From the NCBI GenBank assembly GCA_023439125.1, contig JAEXOU010000018.1, forward strand, positions 1 to 64,000: a DNA stretch of 64,000 bases. The letters are read 5' to 3'. The position numbers were made by a program, and so were the translations under genes. The notes under the pieces were generated by a model that did no database searches, was not told where the DNA came from, and saw only the letters and a program-made list of their open reading frames with translations. Of this stretch, positions 1 through 8,663 are shown in pieces. Within the stretch, counting starts at the first letter, position 1. Each line of letters opens with the position of its first letter. Source of the DNA: Bacillota bacterium. Lineage in GTDB: Bacteria; Bacillota; Clostridia; Lachnospirales; Lachnospiraceae.

Positions 1-124
1 ACAAACATAATTTAGGAGCATACTGTTATGAAGTCGTCGGTACTTAGGGCCTGTATTTTAGGCCCTTATGTACCGTTACGAACTTCATTCAAGCGAAAGC
101 GTGTTGCGTATAAATTATGTTTGT
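1..124. repeat. Large imperfect palindrome, 3' of purD
   Basis: The first 14 bases (ACAAACATAATTTA) are the exact reverse complement of 111-124. An inner hairpin pairs 39-52 with 60-74 around a short loop, and bases near 29-37 pair imperfectly with 77-87. The whole can fold into one long hairpin or cruciform. It lies beyond the purD terminator. It may start before the window edge, so its left limit is unknown. Its right part (from 95) belongs to a dispersed repeat also found at 21527-21599. Confidence 0.7.
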
Positions 125-167
125 CATACCATACTCATAACATTTCCATGTGCAAAAGGACGTCAGA
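95..167 (+). repeat. Dispersed 73-bp repeat, copy A
   Basis: This stretch matches 21527-21599 base for base without gaps except for six substitutions (67 of 73 identical), both on the plus strand. It begins GAAAGCGTGTTGCG and ends GACGTCAGA. I see no reading frame in it. Both copies lie between genes. Copy A is also the right half of the palindrome at 1-124, whereas copy B lacks the matching left arm. Confidence 0.8.
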
Positions 168-256
168 CTTCTTTCTTAAGGACTTTTGACACCTGACTCA
201 AATAGAACAAAAGTGTGCTTCGCACACTCTCACGAGCAACACTTTACAATAATATA

Positions 257-284
257 TAAAAAAAGGACCAGATATTCTGATCCT
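257..284 (-). terminator. Rho-independent terminator of purD
   Basis: On the minus strand a 10-bp stem (AAGGATCAGA / TCTGGTCCTT, one wobble pair) closes a 2-3 base loop and is followed by a run of T residues. It begins about 20 bases after the purD stop codon, so it ends the purM-purN-purD transcript. Confidence 0.85.
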
Positions 285-306
285 TCTCAACTCCAAATCT
301 TTTTTC

Positions 307-1572
307 TTACATAATTGCTTTTCCTATATCATTACGCATGTATTTATTATCATATTGAATCCAGTTAGTAGCTTCATATGCATTCTTTCGTGCTTCCTGC
401 AATGTAGTTCCGATTGCTGTAACTCCAAGAACACGTCCGCCATTTGTTACAACACCTTCCTCTGTTTTCTTTGTCCCAGCATGAAAAACAAAATAATCTT
501 CTTTCTTCTGAAATGCATCTAGACCATGAATCATTAAGCCTTTTTCATACTTTTCAGGATATCCATCGGATGCTAATACAACGCAGACAGCTGCATTTTC
601 TTCAAACTTCAATGGAACCGTAGCTAATTTACCGTCAACGCAAGCCTCCATAACATCGATAATATCATTTACCATGCGAGGTAGAATCACTTGAGTCTCA
701 GGGTCTCCAAATCGTGCATTATATTCTACGACCTTAGGTCCGTCTGGAGTAAGCATTAACCCACAATACAATACACCGATAAATTCTCTTCCTTCTGCTT
801 TCATTGCATCAATTGTAGGTTGGTAAATATTTTTCCTACAAAATGTATCAATTTCATCCGTATAGAAAGGACTTGGTGAAAAAGTACCCATACCACCTGT
901 ATTTAGGCCTTGATCTCCATCCTTCGCTCTTTTATGATCTTGTGCACTTGTCATTGGAAGGATTGTTGAACCATCGCAAAAACAAAGAACTGATACTTCT
1001 CGTCCCGTCATAAACTCTTCAATTACAAGTTTATCACCTGCTGAACCAAAGTGTTTATCAAGCATAATCTCCTTTACTCCAGCTTTTGCCTCCTGAAAGT
1101 CATTACAAATAAGTACACCTTTTCCTAAAGCAAGACCATCTGCCTTAAGTACAATCGGAAACTTTGAAGTTTCAAGATAACAAATTGCATCCTCTGCATT
1201 ACTGAATGTCTCATAGGCTGCAGAAGGTATATTATATTTCTTCATTAAGTCTTTTGAAAAAGCTTTTGAACCTTCTATGATTGCTGCATTCTTTCTTGGT
1301 CCAAAAACACGCAACCCTCTAGCTTCAAAGACGTCAACAACCCCGCCTACTAATGGATCATCTGGTCCTATAATCGTGAAATCTATCTCATTTTCTTGTG
1401 CGAAATTCGCTAATTTGTCAAATTCCATCACTTGAATCGGAACACATTCTGCTAGCTCCTCTATTCCTGCATTACCAGGTGCACAGTATATCTTTTCTAC
1501 CCGTTTACTCTTTGATACACATTTTGCTATGGCGTGTTCTCTTCCGCCACCACCAACGATAAGAACTTTCAT
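307..1572 (-). CDS. purD: Phosphoribosylamine-glycine ligase (GARS)
   Basis: This enzyme joins glycine to 5-phosphoribosylamine using ATP, the second step of de novo purine synthesis in the cytoplasm. The 421-residue length is normal for bacterial PurD. Visible marks are the N-terminal VGGGGREHAIA segment (residues 6-16), the ATP-grasp stretch KADGLALGKG (143-152), NTGGMGTFSP (224-233) and EYNARFGDPE further on. An AGGAGG site sits 5 bases before the ATG. It is the last gene of a purM-purN-purD run, 8 bases after purN, and is followed by a clear terminator. No truncation or odd residue is seen; the assignment is secure. Confidence 0.97.
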   Translation of the reverse strand: MKVLIVGGGGREHAIAKCVSKSKRVEKIYCAPGNAGIEELAECVPIQVMEFDKLANFAQENEIDFTIIGPDDPLVGGVVDVFEARGLRVFGPRKNAAIIEGSKAFSKDLMKKYNIPSAAYETFSNAEDAICYLETSKFPIVLKADGLALGKGVLICNDFQEAKAGVKEIMLDKHFGSAGDKLVIEEFMTGREVSVLCFCDGSTILPMTSAQDHKRAKDGDQGLNTGGMGTFSPSPFYTDEIDTFCRKNIYQPTIDAMKAEGREFIGVLYCGLMLTPDGPKVVEYNARFGDPETQVILPRMVNDIIDVMEACVDGKLATVPLKFEENAAVCVVLASDGYPEKYEKGLMIHGLDAFQKKEDYFVFHAGTKKTEEGVVTNGGRVLGVTAIGTTLQEARKNAYEATNWIQYDNKYMRNDIGKAIM

Positions 1573-1580
1573 ATGACCTC

Positions 1581-2204
1581 CTAAATGATAGTTGCAATAT
1601 TATTTTTTATTTCAACACGACCATTTGCAATCGCATCGATCGCTTGTGGTAATATGAGCCACTCTGCCTCCTCCATAACTCTTGTCTGAAGAGTCTCTGG
1701 TGTATCTGTTGCTTTTACGCACACTGCTTTTTGAAGTAAGATTGGACCAGAATCAGTACCTTCATCTACAAAATGTACCGTAGCTCCTGTTACTTTATTT
1801 CCCCGTGTCAATACTGCTTCATGAACATAAAGGCCATAAAAACCTGCCCCGCAAAAGGATGGAATTAAAGATGGATGAATATTGATTATTTTATTAGGAT
1901 AAGCTTGAATTAGCATTTCAGGCAGGATCAATAGATATCCTGCTAAAACAATCAAGTCAGGTTGATATTCATGGATAGCATTTAATAAAGCTTCATTAAA
2001 ATCTTCTCGCTTCTCGTAATCCTTAGGAGAGATACATTGAGCATCGATTCCATGCTCCTTTGCACGCACTAATGCATATGCATTCTGCTTGTTACTGATT
2101 ACTCCAACAATTTCTGTATTTGTAATACGTCCCAGACGAATACTGTCAATAATTGCTTGTAAATTCGTTCCACCACCAGATACTAAGACTACGATTTTTA
2201 ACAT
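1581..2204 (-). CDS. purN: Phosphoribosylglycinamide formyltransferase
   Basis: PurN transfers a formyl group from 10-formyltetrahydrofolate to GAR, the third purine step. The protein has 207 residues, the usual size. It starts with the SGGGTNLQAI phosphate-binding loop (residues 9-18) and carries the family signature NIHPSLIPSFCGAGFYG (108-124); Asn108, His110 and Asp151 correspond to the catalytic triad of the E. coli enzyme. Its ATG lies inside the end of purM (7-base overlap), which implies translational coupling, and purD follows after 8 bases. Confidence 0.97.
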   Translation of the reverse strand: MLKIVVLVSGGGTNLQAIIDSIRLGRITNTEIVGVISNKQNAYALVRAKEHGIDAQCISPKDYEKREDFNEALLNAIHEYQPDLIVLAGYLLILPEMLIQAYPNKIINIHPSLIPSFCGAGFYGLYVHEAVLTRGNKVTGATVHFVDEGTDSGPILLQKAVCVKATDTPETLQTRVMEEAEWLILPQAIDAIANGRVEIKNNIATII

Positions 2205-3223
2205 AAGCTAATACCTTTCTCACCATTTTGAATTTCGCCAACAATGTATGGTGTTTCTCCAGCTTCTCGAATAGCGTTCATTGCCTTATTTACATCACTT
2301 GAATCAACTGCAATCATCATACCAATTCCCATATTGTATGTATTGTACATCATATATTCATCGATATTTCCATCTTTTTGTAACATCTTAAAGATTGCTG
2401 GAATCTCATAAGAATCTTTGCAAATCATTGCATGAACACCATCTTTTAACATTCTAGGAATATTCTCATAGAATCCACCACCTGTAATATGACTACATGC
2501 CTTAACTGTAATGCCAGAATTCTTTAAGGAAGCTAATGCCTTCACATAGATTTTAGTAGGAGTCAATAAGGTTTCACCAAGTGTCTTTCCTAAACACTCA
2601 TAATATGTATTAAGACTTTCTCTTGTCATTGTGAATACATTACGTACTAAAGAATATCCATTGGAATGAACTCCTGAAGATGCAATTCCGATTAAAACAT
2701 CCTTTTCCTTTAGGTTCTCACCTGTTATAAGCTTTTTACGATCTACAATACCAACTGCAAAACCAGCTAAATCGTACTCATCAACTGGATAAAAGCCTGG
2801 CATTTCCGCTGTCTCTCCACCGATTAATGCTGCATTGGACTGTACACAACCAGCTGCTACACCACTCACAATCGTAGCTATCTTCTCTGGTTCGTTTTTT
2901 CCACATGCAATGTAATCAAGGAAAAATAAAGGTTCACCACCAGCACACGCAATATCATTGACACACATAGCTACACAATCAATACCGATTGTATCATGTT
3001 TATCCATAATAAATGCTAACTTTAATTTTGTTCCAACTCCATCCGTACCAGAAACCAATGTTGGTTCCTCCATATTCTTAAACCCTGCCATAGAAAATGC
3101 TCCGGAGAATCCACCTATTCCTGTTAACACTTCACTTCTCATCGTTCCTTGAATATGTTTTTTCATTAATTCCACTGCCTTGTAACCAGCTTCAATGTCG
3201 ACTCCTGCCTTCTTGTAATCCAT
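2198..3223 (-). CDS. purM: Phosphoribosylformylglycinamidine cyclo-ligase (AIR synthetase)
   Basis: PurM closes the imidazole ring of FGAM with ATP to give AIR. The 341 residues match the family length. The N-terminal YKKAGVDIEAGY, the SGTDGVGTKLKLA stretch near residue 58, and GGETAEMPGFY near residue 137 are hallmarks of the PurM/AIRS fold. A strong AGGAGG site precedes the ATG. It overlaps purN by 7 bases. It is separated from the upstream ligase-like gene by about 200 bases containing a long hairpin, so it may be transcribed from its own promoter; I could not identify that promoter with confidence. Confidence 0.97.
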   Translation of the reverse strand: MDYKKAGVDIEAGYKAVELMKKHIQGTMRSEVLTGIGGFSGAFSMAGFKNMEEPTLVSGTDGVGTKLKLAFIMDKHDTIGIDCVAMCVNDIACAGGEPLFFLDYIACGKNEPEKIATIVSGVAAGCVQSNAALIGGETAEMPGFYPVDEYDLAGFAVGIVDRKKLITGENLKEKDVLIGIASSGVHSNGYSLVRNVFTMTRESLNTYYECLGKTLGETLLTPTKIYVKALASLKNSGITVKACSHITGGGFYENIPRMLKDGVHAMICKDSYEIPAIFKMLQKDGNIDEYMMYNTYNMGIGMMIAVDSSDVNKAMNAIREAGETPYIVGEIQNGEKGISLC

Positions 3224-3373
3224 GACAACCTCCTAAGAATAATTTATTTTTATGATCATGTAATTTCTTTATAAACGAATATGAACATATTCTAACATAA
3301 TTTGCATAGTTTGTCGTTACATTTTGGGGTAACAATTACTAATTTGATTTATTAACGTGACTTATACATTAAA

Positions 3374-3423
3374 CAAGGAGCTATGTACAGCTGATCTTTA
3401 ATCAGTTCGTACAATAGCTCCTT
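3374..3423 (-). terminator. Long hairpin after the ligase-like gene
   Basis: On the minus strand AAGGAGCTA pairs with TAGCTCCTT, with further pairing inside (GTAC/GTAC and CTGAT/ATCAG), forming an extended stem directly after the stop codon of the ligase-like gene. The downstream T-run is short, so termination is likely but may be partial, allowing some read-through into purM. Confidence 0.55.
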
Positions 3424-3431
3424 ATCAAGTT

Positions 3432-5252
3432 CTATGCTTTTTTCACACTTCTCGTCATATGATTACATACAAGTCCAAGTCCAACGATTACCCAGAAAAC
3501 TGGACTAACACAAATAATAGAATCATTGGAAACCCCACCGAGGAGGAATGCAATCACACTAAGAAAAATTCCCAATCCGATTTTTGAAACATTAGATGAA
3601 AAATCATCCTTAAAATATAGTATCATACTTTGTATCGCATAAATCGCAAAAAAGATTAAGAAAGAGATTAATGATAACAATCCAGTTTGAACTCCGATTT
3701 GTATATACAGACAATGTGGTTTTGTAATCAATTGTCCACCAAATCCAAAGTTGCTCATCGAAATATAATCATATTGTGGAAAGGCTTGTATAAAACTATC
3801 AGCCCCAGAACCTAAGAGAATATAGTTCTTAAGTAATGGTAATGAACGGCTCCAAATATATCCTCGTCCAGATCCAAAGCGTTCTCGTCCATCAAAAATA
3901 AAACTTTCTGCTGTGCTAATCGGGGAGTATTTTCCATAGCGATTAAAATATAAATAAGAATCTCTAGCTTCATCATATTTAAATATATAATTTGTCTCAC
4001 CTATTGTTATAAAAAAGTCATACCAGTTTTCTACATATACATTGCAAACTCCGACAGTAATATCTGCAAATCTCATATCGTTAATACCATAAATATACCC
4101 TGTTTCATCTTCTTTTAAGGTCAAATAATTGATTTCATCTCTATTATCATCTACTAACGATAAATTATGTTTCTCATCAACAAGAACACTAAGTCCGTTA
4201 CCTTTGTACTTTAAAAACACACCATCTTCGGATGAATCCATTTGTGTAAGCTCATTTGCTTTTGCCGTATCATTGAATGCGTACTTAATTGAACTAGTAT
4301 AACTACCATCACTATAATTGTTTGTAATCATAAATGCTATACTCATAGTAACGATAACTCCACCTAATATATACCATCTTTGTCTTAATTGTTTTCTAAG
4401 CAATACAATCATGAAGATTAAAACCACGGCTAAGTAAACCAAACCAGCTTTGAATTGTGAACCAAACATTGAAAACGCCGCTGTTACAATAACCATATAG
4501 TATAATATATACTCGTAAATTTTTTTCGAGAAAATTAATAAAACACTATAGAGTGAAATCGCCATCAAAGAGAACACACCAACATAGTTTGGATTGTATA
4601 AGGTTGCATAAGATCTTCCCTTACCAAAAGTAAGAGTTAACCCATCCGGATCTAATCCCTTTTCAATAATTAAGCTTTTTCCGAAATCAGTAGCAAAAAA
4701 ATCGATTCCAATAGATTGAAACATTCCAATTGTACTTACAATAAGAATACCAATGGTAAGTGCATTTAGCAATAATTTTACTTCCTTTTGTGACTGAATT
4801 ACAAGAAAAGTATAGTATGCAACTAATCCATAACCAAGTAAACAGAAGATATTTTCGAATTGCTCGAAATTACCTTTAATACCAAAAGATTTATATTCTG
4901 AAAATAATGTTGATAGTACAACTAATATGGAATAAACTCCAATCGGAAGAAAGATCCTACTAAATTTTAAGGTTTTTTTATCAAAAAGAGCTCGACCAAC
5001 AATGATTAATATGATAAGACCACATATTCCCACAAAAAACCACTGTTTGTAAAACAAAAAGAAATCATATGCGGTATCCTCACTAGAAAACCAATCATAA
5101 ACATTTAGCCCGCTATGATATGTATGCATCTTAACAATTAAAGGTAAGACAATTACGATAAGGAATAGAGGAAAAAGCAGTAATACTGATTCAGTAATCG
5201 AACGCTCACTCTTTCTTAAATTCTGTTTCCGTATTGCAACTCGATTAGACAT
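3432..5252 (-). CDS. O-antigen ligase / polymerase-like membrane protein
   Basis: A 606-residue polytopic membrane protein with about a dozen hydrophobic segments and a large hydrophilic loop in its second half (roughly residues 310-460), followed by RGYIWSRSLPLLKNY and GADSF. This layout fits the O-antigen ligase / Wzy_C superfamily, whose members join or polymerise lipid-linked glycans at the outer membrane face. The reading frame is open for 31 more codons upstream, but only the ATG at 5252 has a good site (AAAGGAG). It sits between purE and purM, an unexpected place. A clear paralogue starts at 63391. The exact reaction and glycan are unknown. Confidence 0.8.
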   Translation of the reverse strand: MSNRVAIRKQNLRKSERSITESVLLLFPLFLIVIVLPLIVKMHTYHSGLNVYDWFSSEDTAYDFFLFYKQWFFVGICGLIILIIVGRALFDKKTLKFSRIFLPIGVYSILVVLSTLFSEYKSFGIKGNFEQFENIFCLLGYGLVAYYTFLVIQSQKEVKLLLNALTIGILIVSTIGMFQSIGIDFFATDFGKSLIIEKGLDPDGLTLTFGKGRSYATLYNPNYVGVFSLMAISLYSVLLIFSKKIYEYILYYMVIVTAAFSMFGSQFKAGLVYLAVVLIFMIVLLRKQLRQRWYILGGVIVTMSIAFMITNNYSDGSYTSSIKYAFNDTAKANELTQMDSSEDGVFLKYKGNGLSVLVDEKHNLSLVDDNRDEINYLTLKEDETGYIYGINDMRFADITVGVCNVYVENWYDFFITIGETNYIFKYDEARDSYLYFNRYGKYSPISTAESFIFDGRERFGSGRGYIWSRSLPLLKNYILLGSGADSFIQAFPQYDYISMSNFGFGGQLITKPHCLYIQIGVQTGLLSLISFLIFFAIYAIQSMILYFKDDFSSNVSKIGLGIFLSVIAFLLGGVSNDSIICVSPVFWVIVGLGLVCNHMTRSVKKA

Positions 5253-5381
5253 AAATTCTCCTTTGTCATAAATAATATTTTTATGGTTATCGTCAACAAT
5301 CCCATCGTCGTTAATAACGATGTCAAAATCCCAGATTGCTATCAAGGCTAATCCTAATTTTACTCCATAGCCCTCACCTAC

Positions 5382-5888
5382 TTAATTATTATATTCTTTA
5401 TATCCTACCTTTTCAAGTTTTTCCTTTTTCTTAACTACACCTGCTTTTAACTCTTCTTTATAAGCGACTAATTTATTTAAAATCTCTTGATCCGAGGTAG
5501 CAAGTATCTTGGCTGCAAGTATACCTGCATTTGCACCTCCATCAATTGCAACAGTAGCAACTGGAATACCAGATGGCATCTGTACAATCGAATATAAGGA
5601 ATCTACACCATTAAGTGTTTTTGTATGTATTGGTACCCCGATCACAGGCAATGGGAATATAGCTGCTGCCATACCTGGAAGATGAGCTGCACCGCCGGCA
5701 CCAGCAATTATCACCTGAAACCCTTTCTCCTTCGCTGAATTTGCATAATCAAAGAAAATATCAGGCATTCTATGCGCACTAATTACTGTCATCTCATAAT
5801 CAATCCCAAACTTTTCTAACATCTCTGCTGCCTTACTCATGATTGGAAGGTCTGAATCACTTCCCATAACAATACCTACTCTGGCCAT
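5382..5888 (-). CDS. purE: N5-carboxyaminoimidazole ribonucleotide mutase
   Basis: PurE catalyses carboxyl transfer on N5-CAIR to give CAIR in purine synthesis. Starting at the ATG of MARVGIVMGSDSDL gives 168 residues, the normal size of class I PurE; the open frame continues upstream, but those residues do not fit the family and AAAGG lies just before this start. Family motifs are MGSDSDLP (8-14), SAHRMPD (37-43, with the catalytic His) and GAGGAAHLPGM (63-73). No purK is next to it here. The ligase-like gene follows after about 130 bases. Confidence 0.96.
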   Translation of the reverse strand: MARVGIVMGSDSDLPIMSKAAEMLEKFGIDYEMTVISAHRMPDIFFDYANSAKEKGFQVIIAGAGGAAHLPGMAAAIFPLPVIGVPIHTKTLNGVDSLYSIVQMPSGIPVATVAIDGGANAGILAAKILATSDQEILNKLVAYKEELKAGVVKKKEKLEKVGYKEYNN

Positions 5889-6041
5889 CTTTCTCATCAT
5901 CCTTTCAGAAATTAATATATCGAGCTTACTATGAGCCAAAAACACTCACACCTATATGTTTAATATAATATACTTTTACTTACTAATAAAATTAGTTCTT
6001 TGAATAAATATCATTACTACTAGTTATAAACTTGGTGTATA

Positions 6042-6213
6042 CCATCCCTGTTTGTGATCTTCAAAATCTTTGTTTAAGAATGGTTTGCTGATATATTTTC
6101 GGAGTGCCTTACAAGTCCACATGATCTTTGTGGGCTTGTGAACGTAGTGCGCCGGAGAAAATATATCAACAAGTCCATTCTTTCTCAAAATTTCACAAAC
6201 AAGGATGTCCCAA
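6042..6213. repeat. Palindromic element with 66-bp core, copy 1
   Basis: The core at 6096-6161 matches the reverse complement of 13051-13116 at 54 of 66 positions with no gaps. Arms on each side are complementary to each other (for example GATATA/TATATC next to the core, and AAGAATGG/CCATTCTT outside), extending the imperfect palindrome to about 170 bp. Inside the core ACAAGTCCACA pairs with TGTGGGCTTGT. The element ends six bases from the stop codon of the M29 gene, so it forms the 3' region of that transcript. The rest of the 5889-6218 gap contains no gene that I can see. Confidence 0.8.
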
Positions 6214-6218
6214 GATCT

Positions 6219-8297
6219 TTATTGCTCAAAGGCTAAATTCAATTCTTCTGTTCCCGGTAATACAAATCTACCATCCAAAATAAGATTTATCTCTGTACCA
6301 TCTTCTTTTATAACAGAAATCTTATGAATCTCGTCATAAGGTATTGTAATATCTGTATGACAATTGACATAAGCTTTCGATACATTAGTTTTACGTTGAA
6401 TCGAACATTCATTATCTCTTGCAACAATTTCTTTCCCATCCGGATTGTAGACCTTAAAATCTTCACTGTGACTATAACAAGTATCACCAACAGCAAAATG
6501 TGGTCCTGTTTTTTCTGCAATAAGAATTGGTAACTTCTTCTGAATGTTAAATTTACGTCCCATCATATATGCAGTCGTGTTTGTACCAATTGCAAATTCA
6601 CCTAATGGTAATGTATCATGGTTCATCAGTATATTTTCCTTGATAAATTCTTTCTTTTCTTCTTCCTTATCGAAATTCGAACATGAATATGAACTAATAT
6701 ATCCATCTACAAATTGAAGTTCTAAATCCCGATATTCTAACCCATTGAGGAAAACTTTGCTCACATTAAGGCATCCGTTCGTACCAGTAAGTCTAGGAGA
6801 TGTAAATACTTCTCCAACTGGTATATTAACATCAGCAGTACAATTCTCAAAGATTGTTTCTTTTAATTTATCTTTTAATCTATAAAGTGATACTGTAATA
6901 TCCGTCTTATTTCCATTACCACCAAGCACTCGAACAGCAATCCCTTCATCTAAAGCATCAATCAAGTGTTGTTGAATTGCTTGATATTTGGCGTTATCCA
7001 GTGTATTTACCTTCACTGTCTCAGTAAATATTTCATTAAACTGCTTTCCGATACTTGGCAATGGGTATGCAATAATCGTAAATGATGTTTCTTCCGACTT
7101 AATATAATCGTTTGTAATCATTGATAACTCGCCAGCAAGTTCCGTATTCAGTTGCTGCTGCTTTGCATCTAGACGAATTGCCTCTTCCTTATTAACAGGT
7201 TCAAAATCAGGTTCTCCAAATGTCTCCAATACAGCAGGGCCTGCATATTTCAACAACTCCATCTTATATTTTTCATATGCATTCCTTGTTACTGATAACA
7301 AACGTTCTTTATAATTTGCATCAAAATATAAACCTTTATCATATCGATGATCATATTCATATTGCATATTAGGGCTTGTTGCAGAATATCCGACTTTTCG
7401 ACCAGGTTTTTTATTAATTGTATCAAGTGCAACACGATAAATAACAACTTGCTTACCAAGCTTCTCAAAATTGCGGATTGCATACCGTATCATTCGTTCA
7501 AAACCAATAAATGTACGTATACCAACAATACTTTTCTTTGTAAAGTCAGCTCCCATAACAGTAAAACCACGTACATATCCATTCGTAAAGGTATCTGCCA
7601 TAGCTTGTACCTCATCTTCAGATAACTCATTCAGATACTTTGCGATTTTGCGTTCGTTTTGCGTAATGTAATCACCATACTGATACAGATAACGTAAATC
7701 TGTTAAGTCAGAATTCATAATAATATCATATGCAAAAGTATAGGTTGGATCACTCGTTTCTCTCATACGAGCTTGTACATAATCCTCGGAATAATCATGT
7801 GCAAAATAATAAATTGCTCGTTTCACATCTTTATATGTGAACTCATTTTCGTCTTCAAAATAATTATATATCTCAATAAATAATTCTGACGTAACTGTGA
7901 TTGGCATTAGACGATACTCAAATGCACATGGAATCAAACTACGAATTTCTGTATATAAAAATGCTAATATCTTTCCGTATTTCATTCCTAATTGGTTACC
8001 TGCATAAGTCGGATTTGCATAACTAGTTTCATACTGAGCCGGTAATATATCATAATATAGCTCCTCATTTAACTTCTCTAGTTCCTCTTCACTCATCTGA
8101 CTTATCGAATCATTTTGAATTTTATCAACAATATCATAAACTTTTAATAAAAACTTAGCTACGAATTGAAAATAAGAACGATATGGTAATCTTACAGTTT
8201 CTTCAGTTACAATCTGACATAACCGTTCCTTTGATAACTCCATTCGTTCTAATACTTCTTCATTCTCTTCTTGTAACAATTGGATCATTCTCACCAT
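6219..8297 (-). CDS. M29-family aminopeptidase with long N-terminal extension
   Basis: Cytoplasmic metallo-aminopeptidase of family M29 (thermophilic AmpS/AmpT type). The C-terminal half shows GEVFTSP (Glu496), LGEFAIG (Glu567), TGPHFAVGDTCY (His600, Tyr608) and NCHTDI (His647, Asp649), which match in order and spacing the metal ligands and catalytic residues known for this family, so it should be active. At 692 residues it is far longer than the usual ~410; residues 1 to about 280 are an extra mostly helical region I do not recognise. AGGG precedes the ATG. It is last in a run with the VanZ and small membrane genes and ends next to a palindromic element. Confidence 0.85.
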   Translation of the reverse strand: MVRMIQLLQEENEEVLERMELSKERLCQIVTEETVRLPYRSYFQFVAKFLLKVYDIVDKIQNDSISQMSEEELEKLNEELYYDILPAQYETSYANPTYAGNQLGMKYGKILAFLYTEIRSLIPCAFEYRLMPITVTSELFIEIYNYFEDENEFTYKDVKRAIYYFAHDYSEDYVQARMRETSDPTYTFAYDIIMNSDLTDLRYLYQYGDYITQNERKIAKYLNELSEDEVQAMADTFTNGYVRGFTVMGADFTKKSIVGIRTFIGFERMIRYAIRNFEKLGKQVVIYRVALDTINKKPGRKVGYSATSPNMQYEYDHRYDKGLYFDANYKERLLSVTRNAYEKYKMELLKYAGPAVLETFGEPDFEPVNKEEAIRLDAKQQQLNTELAGELSMITNDYIKSEETSFTIIAYPLPSIGKQFNEIFTETVKVNTLDNAKYQAIQQHLIDALDEGIAVRVLGGNGNKTDITVSLYRLKDKLKETIFENCTADVNIPVGEVFTSPRLTGTNGCLNVSKVFLNGLEYRDLELQFVDGYISSYSCSNFDKEEEKKEFIKENILMNHDTLPLGEFAIGTNTTAYMMGRKFNIQKKLPILIAEKTGPHFAVGDTCYSHSEDFKVYNPDGKEIVARDNECSIQRKTNVSKAYVNCHTDITIPYDEIHKISVIKEDGTEINLILDGRFVLPGTEELNLAFEQ

Positions 8298-8339
8298 GAA
8301 ATTCCCTGCCTTCTTCTACGTTATCTAAGGAACCGCCTA

Positions 8340-8663
8340 TTACGATACAATTCCGACAATATATAGACTAAATAAAACAATCATCATAATTCCATTACTA
8401 CCAACACCAATGACAGGTGCAACATAAAAGATATCTTTTTCTCGAAAACTCTTGATACTAAGAATAAAACCAAAAATAGAAACTGCAAAACAAAGCATTC
8501 CTATAATTCCTAGAATCAATCCTCCGCTTCCTTTGTTCGTACCGGAAATAAAAGAAATCGTAATAAAGGCTACGATTACAAGAATACCTAATAATAAAGA
8601 AATCATACCTCGCTTCGAATGTTGTCTTCCCTGGAATTTAATATTTCCTCTTCTTCGCAACAC
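8340..8663 (-). CDS. Small membrane protein (DUF6142-like)
   Basis: A protein of about 107 residues with a basic N-terminus (LRRRGNIKFQGRQHSKRG) and three hydrophobic segments, resembling small clostridial membrane proteins grouped as DUF6142; that family name is from memory. The frame opens with an ATG at 8678, but GGAGG lies within the first codons and is spaced 8 bases from a GTG at 8663, which I take as the start. It overlaps the end of the VanZ gene and precedes the aminopeptidase by about 40 bases. Function unknown. Confidence 0.65.
   Translation of the reverse strand: MLRRRGNIKFQGRQHSKRGMISLLLGILVIVAFITISFISGTNKGSGGLILGIIGMLCFAVSIFGFILSIKSFREKDIFYVAPVIGVGSNGIMMIVLFSLYIVGIVS

Noticed and set aside
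95..167. Insertion sequence end
   Set aside because: No transposase, terminal inverted repeat pair or target duplication can be seen around either copy.
5253..5345. N-terminal extension of the ligase-like protein
   Set aside because: The frame is open for 31 codons but has no ribosome binding site and is very acidic, while the ATG at 5252 has AAAGGAG at good distance and gives a protein matching its paralogue at 63391.
5889..6041. Purine riboswitch or PurR box before purE
   Set aside because: I could not find the conserved purine riboswitch core or paired CGAA boxes in the upstream sequence.
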